A stretch of 64,000 nt of DNA from Calliphora vicina (taxonomy: Eukaryota > Arthropoda > Insecta > Diptera > Calliphoridae). The stretch lies in contig NC_088780.1 in NCBI RefSeq assembly GCF_958450345.1, forward strand, positions 60,237,533-60,301,532. Reading direction: 5' to 3'. The position numbers and the translations under genes were made by a program. Below, in pieces: positions 33,314 through 44,934 of this stretch. The notes below the pieces were generated by a model. It saw nothing but the letters and a program-made list of their open reading frames with translations. It made no database searches and was not told where the DNA came from. How positions within the stretch are numbered: the stretch's first letter is position 1; every line of letters starts with the position of its first letter.

Positions 33314-33620
33314 AAGGTGGGAGTGTCTTGTTTTGATTAAAGAAATAGTTTTCGGAAGTTTTCGGAACAGGATGAAAACTTAAAGTTTTTTGTCGAATAA
33401 TAAACGAAATATCCAAAAATTTCTTATCTATGTATAGGTTTCGCGGGCGGTGGGCGTGACGATTGAAACTCACCATGCGTTCCTTTTTATACCCTTCACC
33501 TTCGTGAGAAGGGTATATATAAGTTTGTCATTCCGTTTGTAATTTCTACATTTTTCATTTCCGACCCTATAAAGTATATATATTCTGGATCCTTATAGAT
33601 AGCGGAGTCGATTAAGCCAT

Positions 33621-33782
<162 letters not shown>

Positions 33783-34499
33783 TGAAATCAATTTTCTGAA
33801 GGCCCCAGATATCTCCGGGATCCAAATCTTCAACAATTCTGTCAGACATACTTTCGAGAATTTTGCTATTTAAAATCAGCAAAATCCGTCCATAAATAAC
33901 GGAGATATGAGCAAAAATCCGAGACAACCTCTGAAAATTTCATCAAAAAACACAATGTATTGCATGCTTTGACAAAAAACAACAAAACGTGTGGTTGGAT
34001 GTGCAAGCTTTGCGTATTTTGTTTTTTTTTTGTTTTGTTTCTTTTGGCGTTGTTGTTGTTTTTATACAACAAAACGTTTGTTTGGTTGTGTGTTGGTTTT
34101 TTTGACAAAAAATCAACAAATTGTATGTTTGAATGTGCATGCTTTGCGTATTTTGTTTTTCTTTTGTGTTTTGTTTCTTTTGGCGTTGTTGTTGTTTTTT
34201 ATACAATTAAACGTATGTTTGGATGTGTGTTGGTTTCATTGCCTTGCGTATTTTGTTTTTGTTTTTTCTTTTGGTGTTCTGTTTCGTTTGTGTTCTTGAT
34301 AAATTTAGGATGCTGTACGCTGAAAGTGGGCAATGTACATACATACCTATATACTAATTATATAAAACTAGCTGACCCGGTGCGCTTCGCCACCCCAATT
34401 AGAAGAAAGAAATAGTACTATCAAGTCTCACTTTGTGAATCTAATTGTAAATGTCTAATTTCATATTTCTGGGTCCATTATTATAGAAAATGCAAAATG

Positions 34500-36000
34500 T
34501 GTTCCTAATTTTAAATTTGTATGTTTATTATTATAAAATATTCAAAAAGTACCATTGCAATAAGGAAATAGTACCATTGATTATCACTTTTAAATTCGCA
34601 TTCACTAAACCATAACCCGTCAAGCTTGAATTTTAGATTTGTATCTCATTTCCTATATTATCAACTAATTTTGTTTCTATAATACTTAAGATTTAATAAA
34701 TTATCACAAAACCGAAACCGATCGGTTTTTAATTTTTTAAAACCGAAACCGCGGTTTTGAAATTCTTCGATTTTTTGGAAAGTCTAGGTCCATTATTATA
34801 GGAAATTCAAAAAAGTACCATTAGAATATATAAAAAGTACCAAAAATCCCCCACTTGTGGTTTCCCACTCACTCGGGTCCATATAAGCTTAATTTCATGG
34901 CTTTAGGTTCATTGGTGTAGAAATTACAAAAAGTACCATTCGAATAAAGAAAAAGTACCAAAAAGTCTCCCCTAGAATTCTAACTCACTTAGGACCATGT
35001 ATGCTTAATTTCATGTTTTTAAGTCCATTGCTATAGAAAATTAAAAAAAGTACCATTAGAATAAACAAAAGGTACCATGAGGTATCCGCTTGAATTTTCA
35101 ATCACTTAGGACCATATTATTCATATTTAGGTCCATTAGAAAATTCAAAAAGTACCATTAGAATATAAAGTACCAAAAAGCACCCACTTGTAGTTTCCCA
35201 CTCACTCGGTTCCATATAAGCTTTATTTCATGTTTCTAGGTTCATTGGTGAAGAAATTACAAAAAGTACCAATCGTATAAAGAAAAAGTACCACAAAGTC
35301 TCCCCATAGAATTCTCACTTACTTAGGACCATATATGCTTAATTTCATGTCTCTAAGTCCATTGTTATAGAAAATTCAAAAAAGTACTATTAGAATAAAC
35401 AAAAAGTACCAAAAAGTCTCCCCCTAGAATTCTCACTCACTTAGGACCATATATGCTTAACTTCATATTTCTATGTCCATTATTACAGACAATTCAAAAA
35501 GTACCATTCGAATATAGAAAAAGTACCAAAAATCAGTCACTTGTAGATTCCCACTCACTCCGGTCTTAATTTCATGCTTTTAGGTTCAATGGTGAAGAAA
35601 TTACAAAAAGTACCATTCGAATAAAGAAAAAGTACCAAAAAGTCTCCCCCTAGAATTCTCACTCACTTATGACCATATATGCTTAATTTCATGTTTCTAA
35701 GTCCATAGTTATAGAAAATTCAAAAAAGTACCATTAGAATATAGAAAAAGTACCAAAAACCCACACTTGTGGTTTTCCACTCACTCGGTTTATATATAAG
35801 CTTTATTTCATGTTTCTAGGTTCATTGGTGAAGAAATTACAAAAAGTACCATTCCAATAAAGAAAAAGTACCAAAAAGTCTCCCGCTAGAATTCTCACTC
35901 ACTTAGGACCATATATGTTTAATTTCATGTTTATAAGTCCATTATTATAGAAATTTCAAAAAAGTACCATTAGATGAACAAAAAAGTACCTATAGTACAG
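34500..36000. repeat. GTACC-rich satellite, alternating A/B monomers (unit 1)
   Basis: About twelve monomers of 115-120 bp. Each contains AAAAAGTACCATT and AAAAAGTACCAAAAA separated by a short spacer. A-type monomers continue AGTCTCCCCCTAGAATTCTC, then ACTTAGGACCATATATGC. B-type monomers continue CACTTGTAGTTTCCCACTC, then GGTTCCATATAAGC. Types alternate, giving a higher-order period of about 235-240 bp. Confidence 0.85.
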
Positions 36001-37030
36001 TTCACACATTTTGGTACATAAATATTATCCCCTATTCCTAACACTAACTTCACTCAAATACATATCAGCTAACTTTAATGTCGATAACTGAAATAATTTT
36101 AAATTTTAAAAAAGTACCATTAGGAGAAAAGTACCAATTTCCCTTTTCTTACTTGAACACCCCTCAAGTTTGAAATTTAAAAATATTCCATTTTGCCAAA
36201 ATTGTTTATGCTATAGGCATGTATCAAAATATTAAAATCTGTGTTAATGTGCCCAAGAATAAATATGTTTTAAAAAAAGTACCAAACTGTTTACCCGGAT
36301 TTGGACCAATATACACCTTGGTACTCGAGTTCCAAATAACACGCTGTTAGTTAATTTTTGTATGAATCCAGGAACCAACGTTAAAAAAAATTATCAAAAT
36401 TGGCTTAATAATTTCAAATATAATGTATTTTCCCGATTTTATCCCCTTTTTGGTACCTTTTTTATCCCCATTGAGGTGGTACAATTTCATTCAAATAAAT
36501 TTCTGTAACGTGGTGGGAGCTCATAATAAAATATTCGTATGTCTATGTCAAATTATAGAAAAACATATTTTATGAAAAAGTACCAAAAATTAACACAATT
36601 TTTATCCCTTAAAGGTTCGAATTTCCAAAAAGTACCAAACTTATATTTTTTATTTTTTGTTAATTAAAGAATACGATTTAAAATTTGTTTCTATGTTTAT
36701 TGGTTTAAAAGATACATAGGGTGCAAAAAAAGTACCAAAATACAGTTTTTACCCGTTTTCTCCCCTAAAAGTTTCGAATTTCCAAAAAGTACGAAACACC
36801 TGTCAGCTTATTTTTTAAATGGAGTAACATGCTATTTTAAGTTTTTTTGTATCTTTATTAGTTTTGAAGATATAAGGTTACCGAATTTACCCGTTTTTAC
36901 CCTTTTTTACCCCCTAAACGTTCGAATTTCCAAAAATCCATTCTTATCGGATCGTTTTGGGGAGGGAGGAACCCACAGTTAAAATTTCGTGATTCTAGCT
37001 TCAGCCGTTTGGGCTGTGCGATGATGAATC

Positions 37031-37069
37031 AGTCAGTCAGTCAGTCAGTCAGTCAGTCAGTCAGTCAGT
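37031..37069. repeat. (AGTC)n microsatellite at the 3' end of unit 1
   Basis: About ten AGTC units directly before AACGTTACTC. The sister unit has about seven at 41003-41030, so the tract length differs between otherwise near-identical 3' ends. Confidence 0.95.
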
Positions 37070-37269
37070 AACGTTACTCTTTTATATATATAGATAACTA
37101 GCAGACCCGGTGCGCTTCGCCACCCCAATTAGAAGAAAGAAATAGTACTATTAAGTCTCCGTTTGTGAATCTAATTGTAAATGTCTAATTTCATATTTCT
37201 GGGTCCATTATTATAGAAAATGCAAAATGTGTTCCAAATTTTAAATTTTAAATTTTTATGTTTATTATT

Positions 37270-39965
37270 ATAAAATATTCAAAAAGTACCATTGCAATAA
37301 GGAAATAGTACCATTGATTATCACTTTTAAATTCGCATTCACTAAACCATAACCCGTCAAGTTTGAATTTTAGATTTGTATATCATTTCCTATATTATCA
37401 ACTAATTTTGTTTCTATAATAATTAAGATTTAATAAATTATCACAAAACCGAAACCGATCGGTTTTTAATTTTTTAAAACCGAAACCGCGGTTTTGAAAT
37501 TCTTCGATTTTTTGGAAACTCTAGGTCCATTATTATAGGAAATTCAAAAAAGTACCATTAGAATATATAAAAAGTACCAAAAATCCACCATTTGTGGTTT
37601 CCCACTCACTCGGGTCCATATAAGCTTAATTTCATGGCTTTAGGTTCATTGGTGTAGAAATTACAAAAAGTACCATTCGAATAAAGAAAAAGTACCAAAA
37701 AGTCTCCCCTAGACTTCTCACTCACTTAGGACCATATATGTTTAATTTCGTGTTTCTAAGTCCATTGTTATAGAAACTTAGGACCATGTAGTATGCTTAA
37801 TTTCATGTTTTTAAGTCCATTGCTATAGAAAATTAAAAAAAGTGTCATTAGAATAAACAAAAAGTACCATGAAGTATCCGCTTGAATTGTCAATCACTTA
37901 GGACCATATACGCTTAATTTCATATTTCTAGGTCCATTATATTATAGAAAATTCAAAAAGTACCATTAGAATATAGAAAAAGTACCAAAAAGCACCCACT
38001 TCTAGTTTCCCACTCACTCGGTTCCATATAAGCTTTATTTTATGTTTCTAGGTTCATTGGTGAAGAAATTACAAAAAGTACCAATCGAATAAAGAAAAAG
38101 GACCACAAAGTCTCCCCATAGAATTCTCACTTACTTAGGACCATATATGCTTAATTTCATGATTCTAAGTTCATTGTTATAGAAAATTCAAAAAAGTACT
38201 ATTAGAATAAACAAAAAGTACCAAAAAGTCTCCCCCTAGAATTCTCACTCACTTAGGACCATATATGCTTAACTTCATATTTCTATGTCCATTATTACAG
38301 AAAATTCAAAAAGTACCATTCGAATATAGAAAAAGTACCAAAAAGCAGTCACTTGTAGATTCCCACTCACTCCGGTCTTAATTTCATGTTTTTAGGTTCA
38401 TTGGTGAAGAAATTACAAAAAGTACCATTCGAATAAAGAAAAAGTACCAAAAAGTCTCCCCTAGAATTCTAACTCACTTAGGACCATGTAGTATGCTTAA
38501 TTTCATGTTTTTAAGTCCATTGCTATAGAAAATTAAAAAAAGTATCATTAGAATAAACAAAAAGTACCATGAAGTATCCGCTTGAATTTTCAATCACTTA
38601 GGACCATATACGCTTAATTTCATATTTCTAGGTCCATTATATTATAGAAAATTCAAAAAGTACCATTAGAATATAGAAAAAGTACCAAAAAGCACCCACT
38701 TCTAGTTTACCACTCACTCGGTTCCATATAAGCTTTATTTTATGTTTCTAGGTTCATTGGTGAAGAAATTACAAAAAGTACCAATCGAATAAAGAAAAAG
38801 GACCACAAAGTCTCCCCATAGAATTCTCACTTACTTAGGACCATATATGCTTAATTTCATGATTCTAAGTTCATTGTTATAGAAAATTCAAAAAAGTACT
38901 ATTAGAATAAACAAAAAGTACCAAAAAGTCTCCCCCTAGAATTCTCACTCACTTAGGACCATATATGCTTAACTTCATATTTCTATGTCCATTATTACAG
39001 AAAATTCAAAAAGTACCATTCGAATATAGAAAAAGTACCAAAAAGCAGTCACTTGTAGATTCCCACTCACTCCGGTCTTAATTTCATGTTTTTAGGTTCA
39101 TTGGTGAAGAAATTACAAAAAGTACCATTCGAATAAAGAAAAAGTACCAAAAAGTCTCCCCCTAGAATTCTCACTCACTTAGGACCATATATGCTTAATT
39201 TCATGTCTCTAAGTCCATTGTTAAAGAAAATTCAAAAAAGTACCATTAGAATATAGAAAAAGGACCAAAAAGCCCACACTTGTGGTTTCCCACTCACTCG
39301 GTTCCATATAAGCTTTATTTCATGTTTCTAGGTTCATTGGTGAAGAAATTACAAAAAGTACCAATCGAATAAAGAAAAAGTACCAAAAAGTCTCCCCCTA
39401 GAATTATCATTTACTTAGGACCATATATGTTTAATTTCATGTTTCTACGTCCATAGTTATAGAAAATTCAAAAAGTACCATTAGAATAAAGAAAAAGTAC
39501 CAAAAAGTCTCCCCTAGAATTCTCACTCACTTATGACCATATATGCTTAATTTCATGTTTCTAAGTCCATAGTTATAGAAAATTCAAAAAAGTACCATTA
39601 GAATATAGAAAAAGTACCAAAAAACCCACACTTGTGGTTTCCCACTCACTCGGTTTATATATAAGCTTTATTTCATGTTTCTAGGTTCATTGGTGAAGAA
39701 ATTACAAAAAGTACCATTCCAATAAAGAAAAAGTACCAAAAAGTCTCCCCCTAGAATTCTCACTCACTTAGGACCATATATGTTTAATTTCATGTTTCTA
39801 AGTCCATTATTATAGAAATTTCAAAAAAGTACCATTCGAATATAGAAAAAGTACCAAAAAGCAGTCACTTGTAGATTCCCACTCACTCCGGTCTTAATTT
39901 CATGTTTTTAGGTTCATTGGTGAAGAAATTACAAAAAGTACCATTCGAATAAAGAAAAAGTACCT
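37270..39965. repeat. GTACC-rich satellite, alternating A/B monomers (unit 2)
   Basis: About twenty-two monomers of the same two types as in unit 1, with AAGTACCATTCGAATAAAG or AAGTACCATTAGAATATAG starts. The array includes a 700-bp block repeated twice (37777-38476 and 38477-39176), recognised by the rare variant GGACCATGTAGTATGC and by GAAGTATCCGCTTGAATT in both. Confidence 0.85.
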
Positions 39966-41002
39966 ATAGTACAGTTCACACATTTTGGTACCTAAATATT
40001 ATCCCCTATTCCTAACACTAACTTCACTCAAATACATATCAGCTAACTTTAATGTCGATAACTGAAATAATTTAAATTTTAAAAAATTACCATTAGGAGA
40101 AAAGTACCAATTTCCCTTTTCTTACTTGAACAGCCCTCAAGTTTGAAATATAAAAATATTCCATTTTGCCAAAATTGTTTATGCTACAGGCATGTATCAA
40201 AATATTAAAATCTGTGTTAATGTGCCCAAGAATAAATATGTTTTAAAAAAAGTACCAAACTGTTTACCCGGATTTGGCCCAATATACACCTTGGTACTCG
40301 AGTTCCAAATAACACCCTGTTAGTTAATTTTTGTATGAATCCAGGAACCAACGTTAAAAAAAATTATCAAAATTGGCTTAATAATTTCAAATATAATGTA
40401 TTTTCCCGATTTTATCCCCTTTTTGGTACCTTTTTTATCCCCATTGAGGTGGTACAATTTCATTGAAATAAATTTCTGTAACGTGGTGGGAGCTCATAAT
40501 AAAATATTCGTATGTCTATGTCAAATTATAGAAAAACATATTTTATGAAAAAGTACCAAAAATTAACACAATTTTTATCCCTTAAAGGTTCGAATTTCCA
40601 AAAAGTACCAAACTTATATTTTTTATTTTTTGTTAATTAAAGAATACGATTTAAAATTTGTTTCTATGTTTATTGGTTTAAAAGATACATAGGGTGCAAA
40701 AAAAGTACCAAAATACAGTTTTTACCCGTTTTCTCCCCTAAAAGTTTCGAATTTCCAAAAAGTACGAAACACCTGTCAGCTTATTTTTTAAATGGAGTAA
40801 CATGCTATTTTAAGTTTTTTTATATCTTTATTAGTTTTGAAGATATAAGGTTACCGAATTTACCTGTTTTTACCCTTTTTTACCCCCTAAACGTTCGAAT
40901 TTCCAAAAATCCCTTCTTATCGGATCGTTTTGGGGAGGGAGGAACCCACAGTTAAAATTTCGTGATTCTAGCTTCAGCCGTTTGGGCTGTGCGATGATGA
41001 AT

Positions 41003-41030
41003 CAGTCAGTCAGTCAGTCAGTCAGTCAGT
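41003..41030. repeat. (AGTC)n microsatellite at the 3' end of unit 2
   Basis: About seven AGTC units before AACGTTACTC, the counterpart of the tract at 37031-37069. Confidence 0.95.
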
Positions 41031-41203
41031 AACGTTACTCTTTTATATATATAGATAATGCATCCACAACAAAGGTGAAGGGTATATAAGATTCGGCATA
41101 GCCGAATATAGCACTCTTACTTGTTTTTTTTGATATTATCAAATTATTTATTGAAACCGAATATATATTTTCTATTTATTTTTTTTAGTTTTTGTATACA
41201 TAG

Positions 41204-41915
41204 TATTCAATCGATTAACCGTTAATCGGTCAACCGATTAATTTTGGTCGGTTAACTGTTCGAATAATTCAAAATTGACGATTTTCAAATAATAAATGAA
41301 CCGATTAATTTGTGTCGATTAACCGAAATTTATTTTTTTCCACTTTAGCATATTTTTTGTATTTATTTTTCCGTTTTACTTCAAATACAAATGTTAAATT
41401 ACATATTTTTCGATCAACCAGCAAATACGTTTAGTGAGTATATAACATCTGACATATTAAATTTACATGTACTTGTCGAAGGAAGACATGATAAAAGACC
41501 AAATCAGAATTTATTCCAAAAAGAACTTCTTTGGTATAATGGAGAATTTTATATGCTTATAAAAAACTAGAAAAATAACTGAGATATTGGGTATTCTTTA
41601 TCATGCGTTACTTTCGATTTCTCCAGCATCTACAATCAGCGAGAGAGTTTTTTCAAGTCAAGTTTCATTAAAAATAAAGAAAATTATTTATTTTTTCGTT
41701 GAATTGTTATGTTTTGTTTTTTTATGTGTTTCTTCATTTTATTAATAAAATACTTAAAGAAGTACACAAAACTCGTGATTTTATTTTCAGTTTAAAATTA
41801 AAAAAGAAATTATTCGGTTAATCGAATAATTTAAAATTAACCGATTATTAACCGATTATACCCCGATTAATTATTTGCTCGATTGAACCATAAACCCGAT
41901 TAATTGAATACCCTA
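41204..41915 (+). mobile_element. hAT relic with transposase C-terminal piece
   Basis: The ends TATTCAATCGATTAACCG and CGATTAATTGAATACCCT are inverted and surrounded by many CGATTAACCG-type subterminal motifs. Flanks ATACATAG (41196-41203) and ATACATAT (41916-41923) fit a slightly diverged 8-bp duplication. Around 41630-41700 the plus frame reads ALLSISPASTISERVFSSQ, the SxxSERVFS start of the hAT dimerisation domain. The rest of the transposase is gone. Confidence 0.75.
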
Positions 41916-41923
41916 ATACATAT

Positions 41924-43009
41924 ATTTACAGAATATATATTATTTTACTATAAGAGAAAAATCTGTCACGTACGATATTAAATTTTATTTCTAGAAAATC
42001 ATCCAAAGATTGTTTTAAAGGTAAAATATTTGGTTTAGTGTAAGAAATTAAAAAAAAACATAATGCCCCTCACGATTCCCAAATGTTCGCATATTTCTAC
42101 ATGTACCTCAAAATTACTTCCGATTTATGTCACGTATCATATTTTGGACAACAATGTTTCGAAAGAACTTATTATTTCTTTAAAATATAGTTCCTTCAGA
42201 ATGGAATATAAAGACCAAATATTTTTTCCGTTACTCTTATATTTGCAAAATCTATTCTACTCTACAGGCGTACAAATGTCACATACGATGACATGGAATT
42301 TCCCATAAGCAAAATTGAGTCCGAAAAATAACACGTACGATGACATGGAATTGCCCATATGTATATATGAAAAATACTTATTTTCTGTTTAATTTTTGTT
42401 TTTTTTTAGCAATACATATATTTACTGAGTATATTCGTATAATAAAATTAAAATTAACTTGATATTTTGATTAAATTTGTTGACATTTTATTGAAACGAC
42501 CCCCTGTAGGTTTTTATTTTATTTGAAATACAAAATAATAAAGGGATAAACAAGTTTTTCAATATTGAAAATCCTTATCAAAGTAAACAAATGACAGCAA
42601 GTGTTCAGGGTTTCAAATCATTCTATCGTTTATATATTTGACAATACTCCTTCATACTTCATATATATTTACTTGTGCCACAGGAACTACTAGGTAGATA
42701 CCACACTAATGTTGTTGTTGCTTCGATTTGTTGTTGATTCGTTATTGTTCAAATATTGTTGTTTTCTTCTTTTTTAATACAGTCTCTTGCCATTCTTAAA
42801 AAAAGCTACTCCCTCTAAAGCAAATGTTATTTATACTTATGAAGCGAAAATGTCAATGTGTAACCAACTTTTAAAATACAAACACACCCATAGGTACGTG
42901 GTATAATTTATAAGTAATTATTCATTTAGGAGAACTATACTAAAAAAGAACAGAAAGTTGAAAATTTTATTTCAGTTTTCAGAGAAATATGTTCATGACA
43001 TTGGACCTT
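41924..43009. other. AT-rich region with a repeat fragment
   Basis: The frame 42063-42308 lies in a segment whose start (CGCATATTTCTACATGTACC, TCAAAATTACTTCCG) recurs at 27625-27690, so it is a repeat rather than a gene. ACGATGACATGGAATTTCCC and a second near-copy lie at 42287 and 42331. Nothing else is recognisable. Confidence 0.5.
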
Positions 43010-43380
43010 ACCCGTTTAAATTCGCTTTAGTTAGTTATTTTGAAATGTTTGGAGAACAGTAATTATGAAAGTATTTGAGTATTTGCAGTTTAGCTTAAAA
43101 TGGGCAAGATCGGAGCAGTGGATTTAGGACCTCCATTACAAAGATAATTTAAATTTCGAGAGTCTTGAAGCTTTGTCTGAATCACTTTATTATATTTTTA
43201 CGATGCTTGACTGAAATTGAGCGGGATCAGCTTAGTTAGAATTACATATCCCATATAAAGAAAATAGTTGAAATTGAAGTTAGTTAAAGTAAAGCTTGAA
43301 GTGAGTTATTTTGATACCATTGTACATAAACATGGGTGAGATCTGAACAATGCAGTTGTTTCTCCCATACCAAGTATATA
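43010..43380 (-). repeat. degenerate arm of the foldback family
   Basis: Read in reverse, TATGGGAGAAACAACTGCAT, then TGTTCAGATCTCACCCATG and ATATGGGATATGTAATTCTA correspond to the left arm of the element at 45012-48281: TATGGGAGACACTACTTCAC, CTGTTCTGATCCCACCCATT, ATATGGGAGGCGTCATTCCA. No coding content. Confidence 0.6.
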
Positions 43381-43614
43381 CACGCAGAGAAAATACATGG
43401 TTGTATTAAACATAGTCTAAAGCACCATATTATGATAAGATTTATATTATAGTGATTATTAGTATCATATGTTTTGTATAATCGTCAAAATTGAACCAAT
43501 ACATTGCCAAAATCGGAAGATTATTTGAAATCGTAAAATATAAAAAATGTCAAATTTTTTGTAGAAATTTGTCGGTTTTATTAAACTAACAATCAAATAG
43601 TGTATTTACATATA

Positions 43615-43959
43615 TGGGGGATTTCACGTCAAGTGAACCAACTTTTAAAATCGATGTTTTCCGATCGGGATGAAATTTGCAGCGAGGTTAGACCTATTGG
43701 TCCAATAGATTGGATAGTAATTCTGACACATTTGACATTTTGACCAAAAAGGTGTTTTTTTCTTATCCATGTATCTTATTACCTATTGTTCTTAGCAAAA
43801 TGTGTCCCTAATAGCTTAGATAGCTCTTTCTTCAATCTTTCTAAAAAATTTTAATATTTTTTTCCGAAATCAAAAACTTTTTTACTTTTTTTTAAAATGG
43901 GCCCTTTTTTACTATCAAATCGATTTCAAAAGTTGGTTCACTTAACATGAAATTTCCCA
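43615..43959. mobile_element. MITE, 345 bp, TGGGGGATTTCACGTCAAGTG ends
   Basis: TGGGGGATTTCACGTCAAGT, CCAACTTT and AAATCGATG at the left are mirrored by CGATTTCAAAAGTTGGTTCA and CATGAAATTTCCCA at the right. TATA flanks both sides. The copy is compact; relatives at 53804-54913 and 49742-51250 are much longer because of internal tandem repeats or insertions. Confidence 0.85.
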
Positions 43960-43992
43960 TATATTTAATTAATACAGTCATATATATTTACT

Positions 43993-44182
43993 ACACGCAG
44001 AGAAAAAATATAGTTGTCCATGGTTACTGTAACCATTTTAATATTGTTCTATCGTAAATTATCTATATTATGGTTACCACAACCATGTAAATAGTTACTG
44101 TGACGACAATATTGTTAAAAAACTTGTAACAATATTGAAATGGTTACAGTAACCATGGACAACTACATTTTTTCTCTGCGTG
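43993..44182. mobile_element. MITE, 190 bp, ACACGCAGAGAAAAAA ends
   Basis: ACACGCAGAGAAAAAATATA followed by GTTGTCCATGGTTACTGTAA is mirrored by TTACAGTAACCATGGACAAC and TTTTTTCTCTGCGTGT. This is an almost complete hairpin. Related ends occur at 43381 (CACGCAGAGAAAATACATGG) with a possible partner at 44404-44423 (TATATTTTTCTCAGGGTGTA), and at 59588-59789. Confidence 0.8.
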
Positions 44183-44880
44183 TACAAAGGCAATGATCAA
44201 TGGACCGAAGTGAGCTGTACGAGACGAAAAGTTTTGGACGGCTGCCTGAATACCTATATCTATGATTGCTACAATTATGTAGCAAAATGGTAATTTAAAC
44301 ATATTATGTTTACCGCAATCATATGCATAATAACACGAACCATAATATTGTTAAAAAGAACTTGTAAAAATGTTGAAATGGTTACGGTGAACATGTACAA
44401 CTATATTTTTCTCAGGGTGTACTATTAGATGATTTTAATTGAGTTTTGATAGACAACTTACGAAAAAATTATGATAAACTGAATGATGCCGGTTTTCAAA
44501 AATATTGTTTTAGTACAATCTTTAATAACTTTGTCAATTTCAATGGATTTTTAAAAGCAATATTGCGTTTTACGCATAAATAAACTTATTTATTAAATCA
44601 ATGCATAAATAGTACGGTTCCTTTATAAAATACTATGTAAAATCTTCTTCAAAGTTGGAAAATGGTGAAAAAAATAAAAACAAAAATATGTTTGCTGAAG
44701 AAATATTTTGACAAAACTTTTGTCAAAATACTTAAATAATAAATATACCATTGGAAAGGCCAAAAAAAATTAAAATCGATTGAGTATCAGCTTAGTTAAT
44801 GGCTTATAAGTGCTGAAAGTTATGAAAAACCGGTTTTTTACCCGTAACTCAAGATTTTGGAGGTGTTTTGCAAATTTCAA

Positions 44881-44934
44881 AACATATTCTTATTGTACTC
44901 GATAAAGCCTATCAGAGTACAATAAGAATATGTT
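44881..44934. repeat. perfect 20-bp inverted repeat hairpin
   Basis: AACATATTCTTATTGTACTC is followed by a 14-base loop and its exact inverse GAGTACAATAAGAATATGTT. It lies 78 bp before the foldback element. It is possibly a tiny MITE; nothing suggests a terminator role in this genome. Confidence 0.85.

Larger units (their letters stand above)
34367..37096 (+). mobile_element. ACTAGC-ACCCGG repeat element, tandem unit 1
   Basis: It starts ACTAGCTGACCCGGTGCGCT followed by TCGCCACCCC, and ends with GGGCTGTGCGATGATGAAT, an AGTC microsatellite and ACTCTTTTATATATATAGAT. Between lie a GTACC-rich satellite (about 34500-36000) and a unique 3' domain of about 1.1 kb (36000-37030). No terminal inverted repeats and no coding frame. 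The ACTAGCTGACCCGG start and TATATATAGATA end are seen in widespread arthropod repeats; the superfamily is not assigned. A direct head-to-tail junction with unit 2 at 37096/37097 suits rolling-circle replication or unequal exchange. Confidence 0.75.
37097..41057 (+). mobile_element. ACTAGC-ACCCGG repeat element, tandem unit 2
   Basis: Same start (ACTAGCAGACCCGGTGCGCT) and same 3' domain (39965-41030) as unit 1, with only scattered differences. It is 1.23 kb longer because the satellite part is larger, partly through an exact-spacing 700-bp internal duplication (37777-39176). It ends at TATATATAGATA, directly followed by the resumed mini-me sequence ATGCATCC. Confidence 0.75.

Noticed and set aside
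33960..34415. Phe/Leu-rich frames at 33960-34415 and their counterparts at 327-704
   Set aside because: They lie in the A/T-rich tandem block of the mini-me copies, appear in both copies in shifted frames, and have strongly biased composition.
34500..39965. Regular repeats and spacers reminiscent of a CRISPR array
   Set aside because: Monomers are contiguous with no unique spacers, repeat units are 115-120 bp, and the DNA is clearly from an insect.
42063..42308. 81-codon frame MPLTIPKCSH...
   Set aside because: Its start lies in a segment repeated at 27625-27690, so it is probably repeat DNA.
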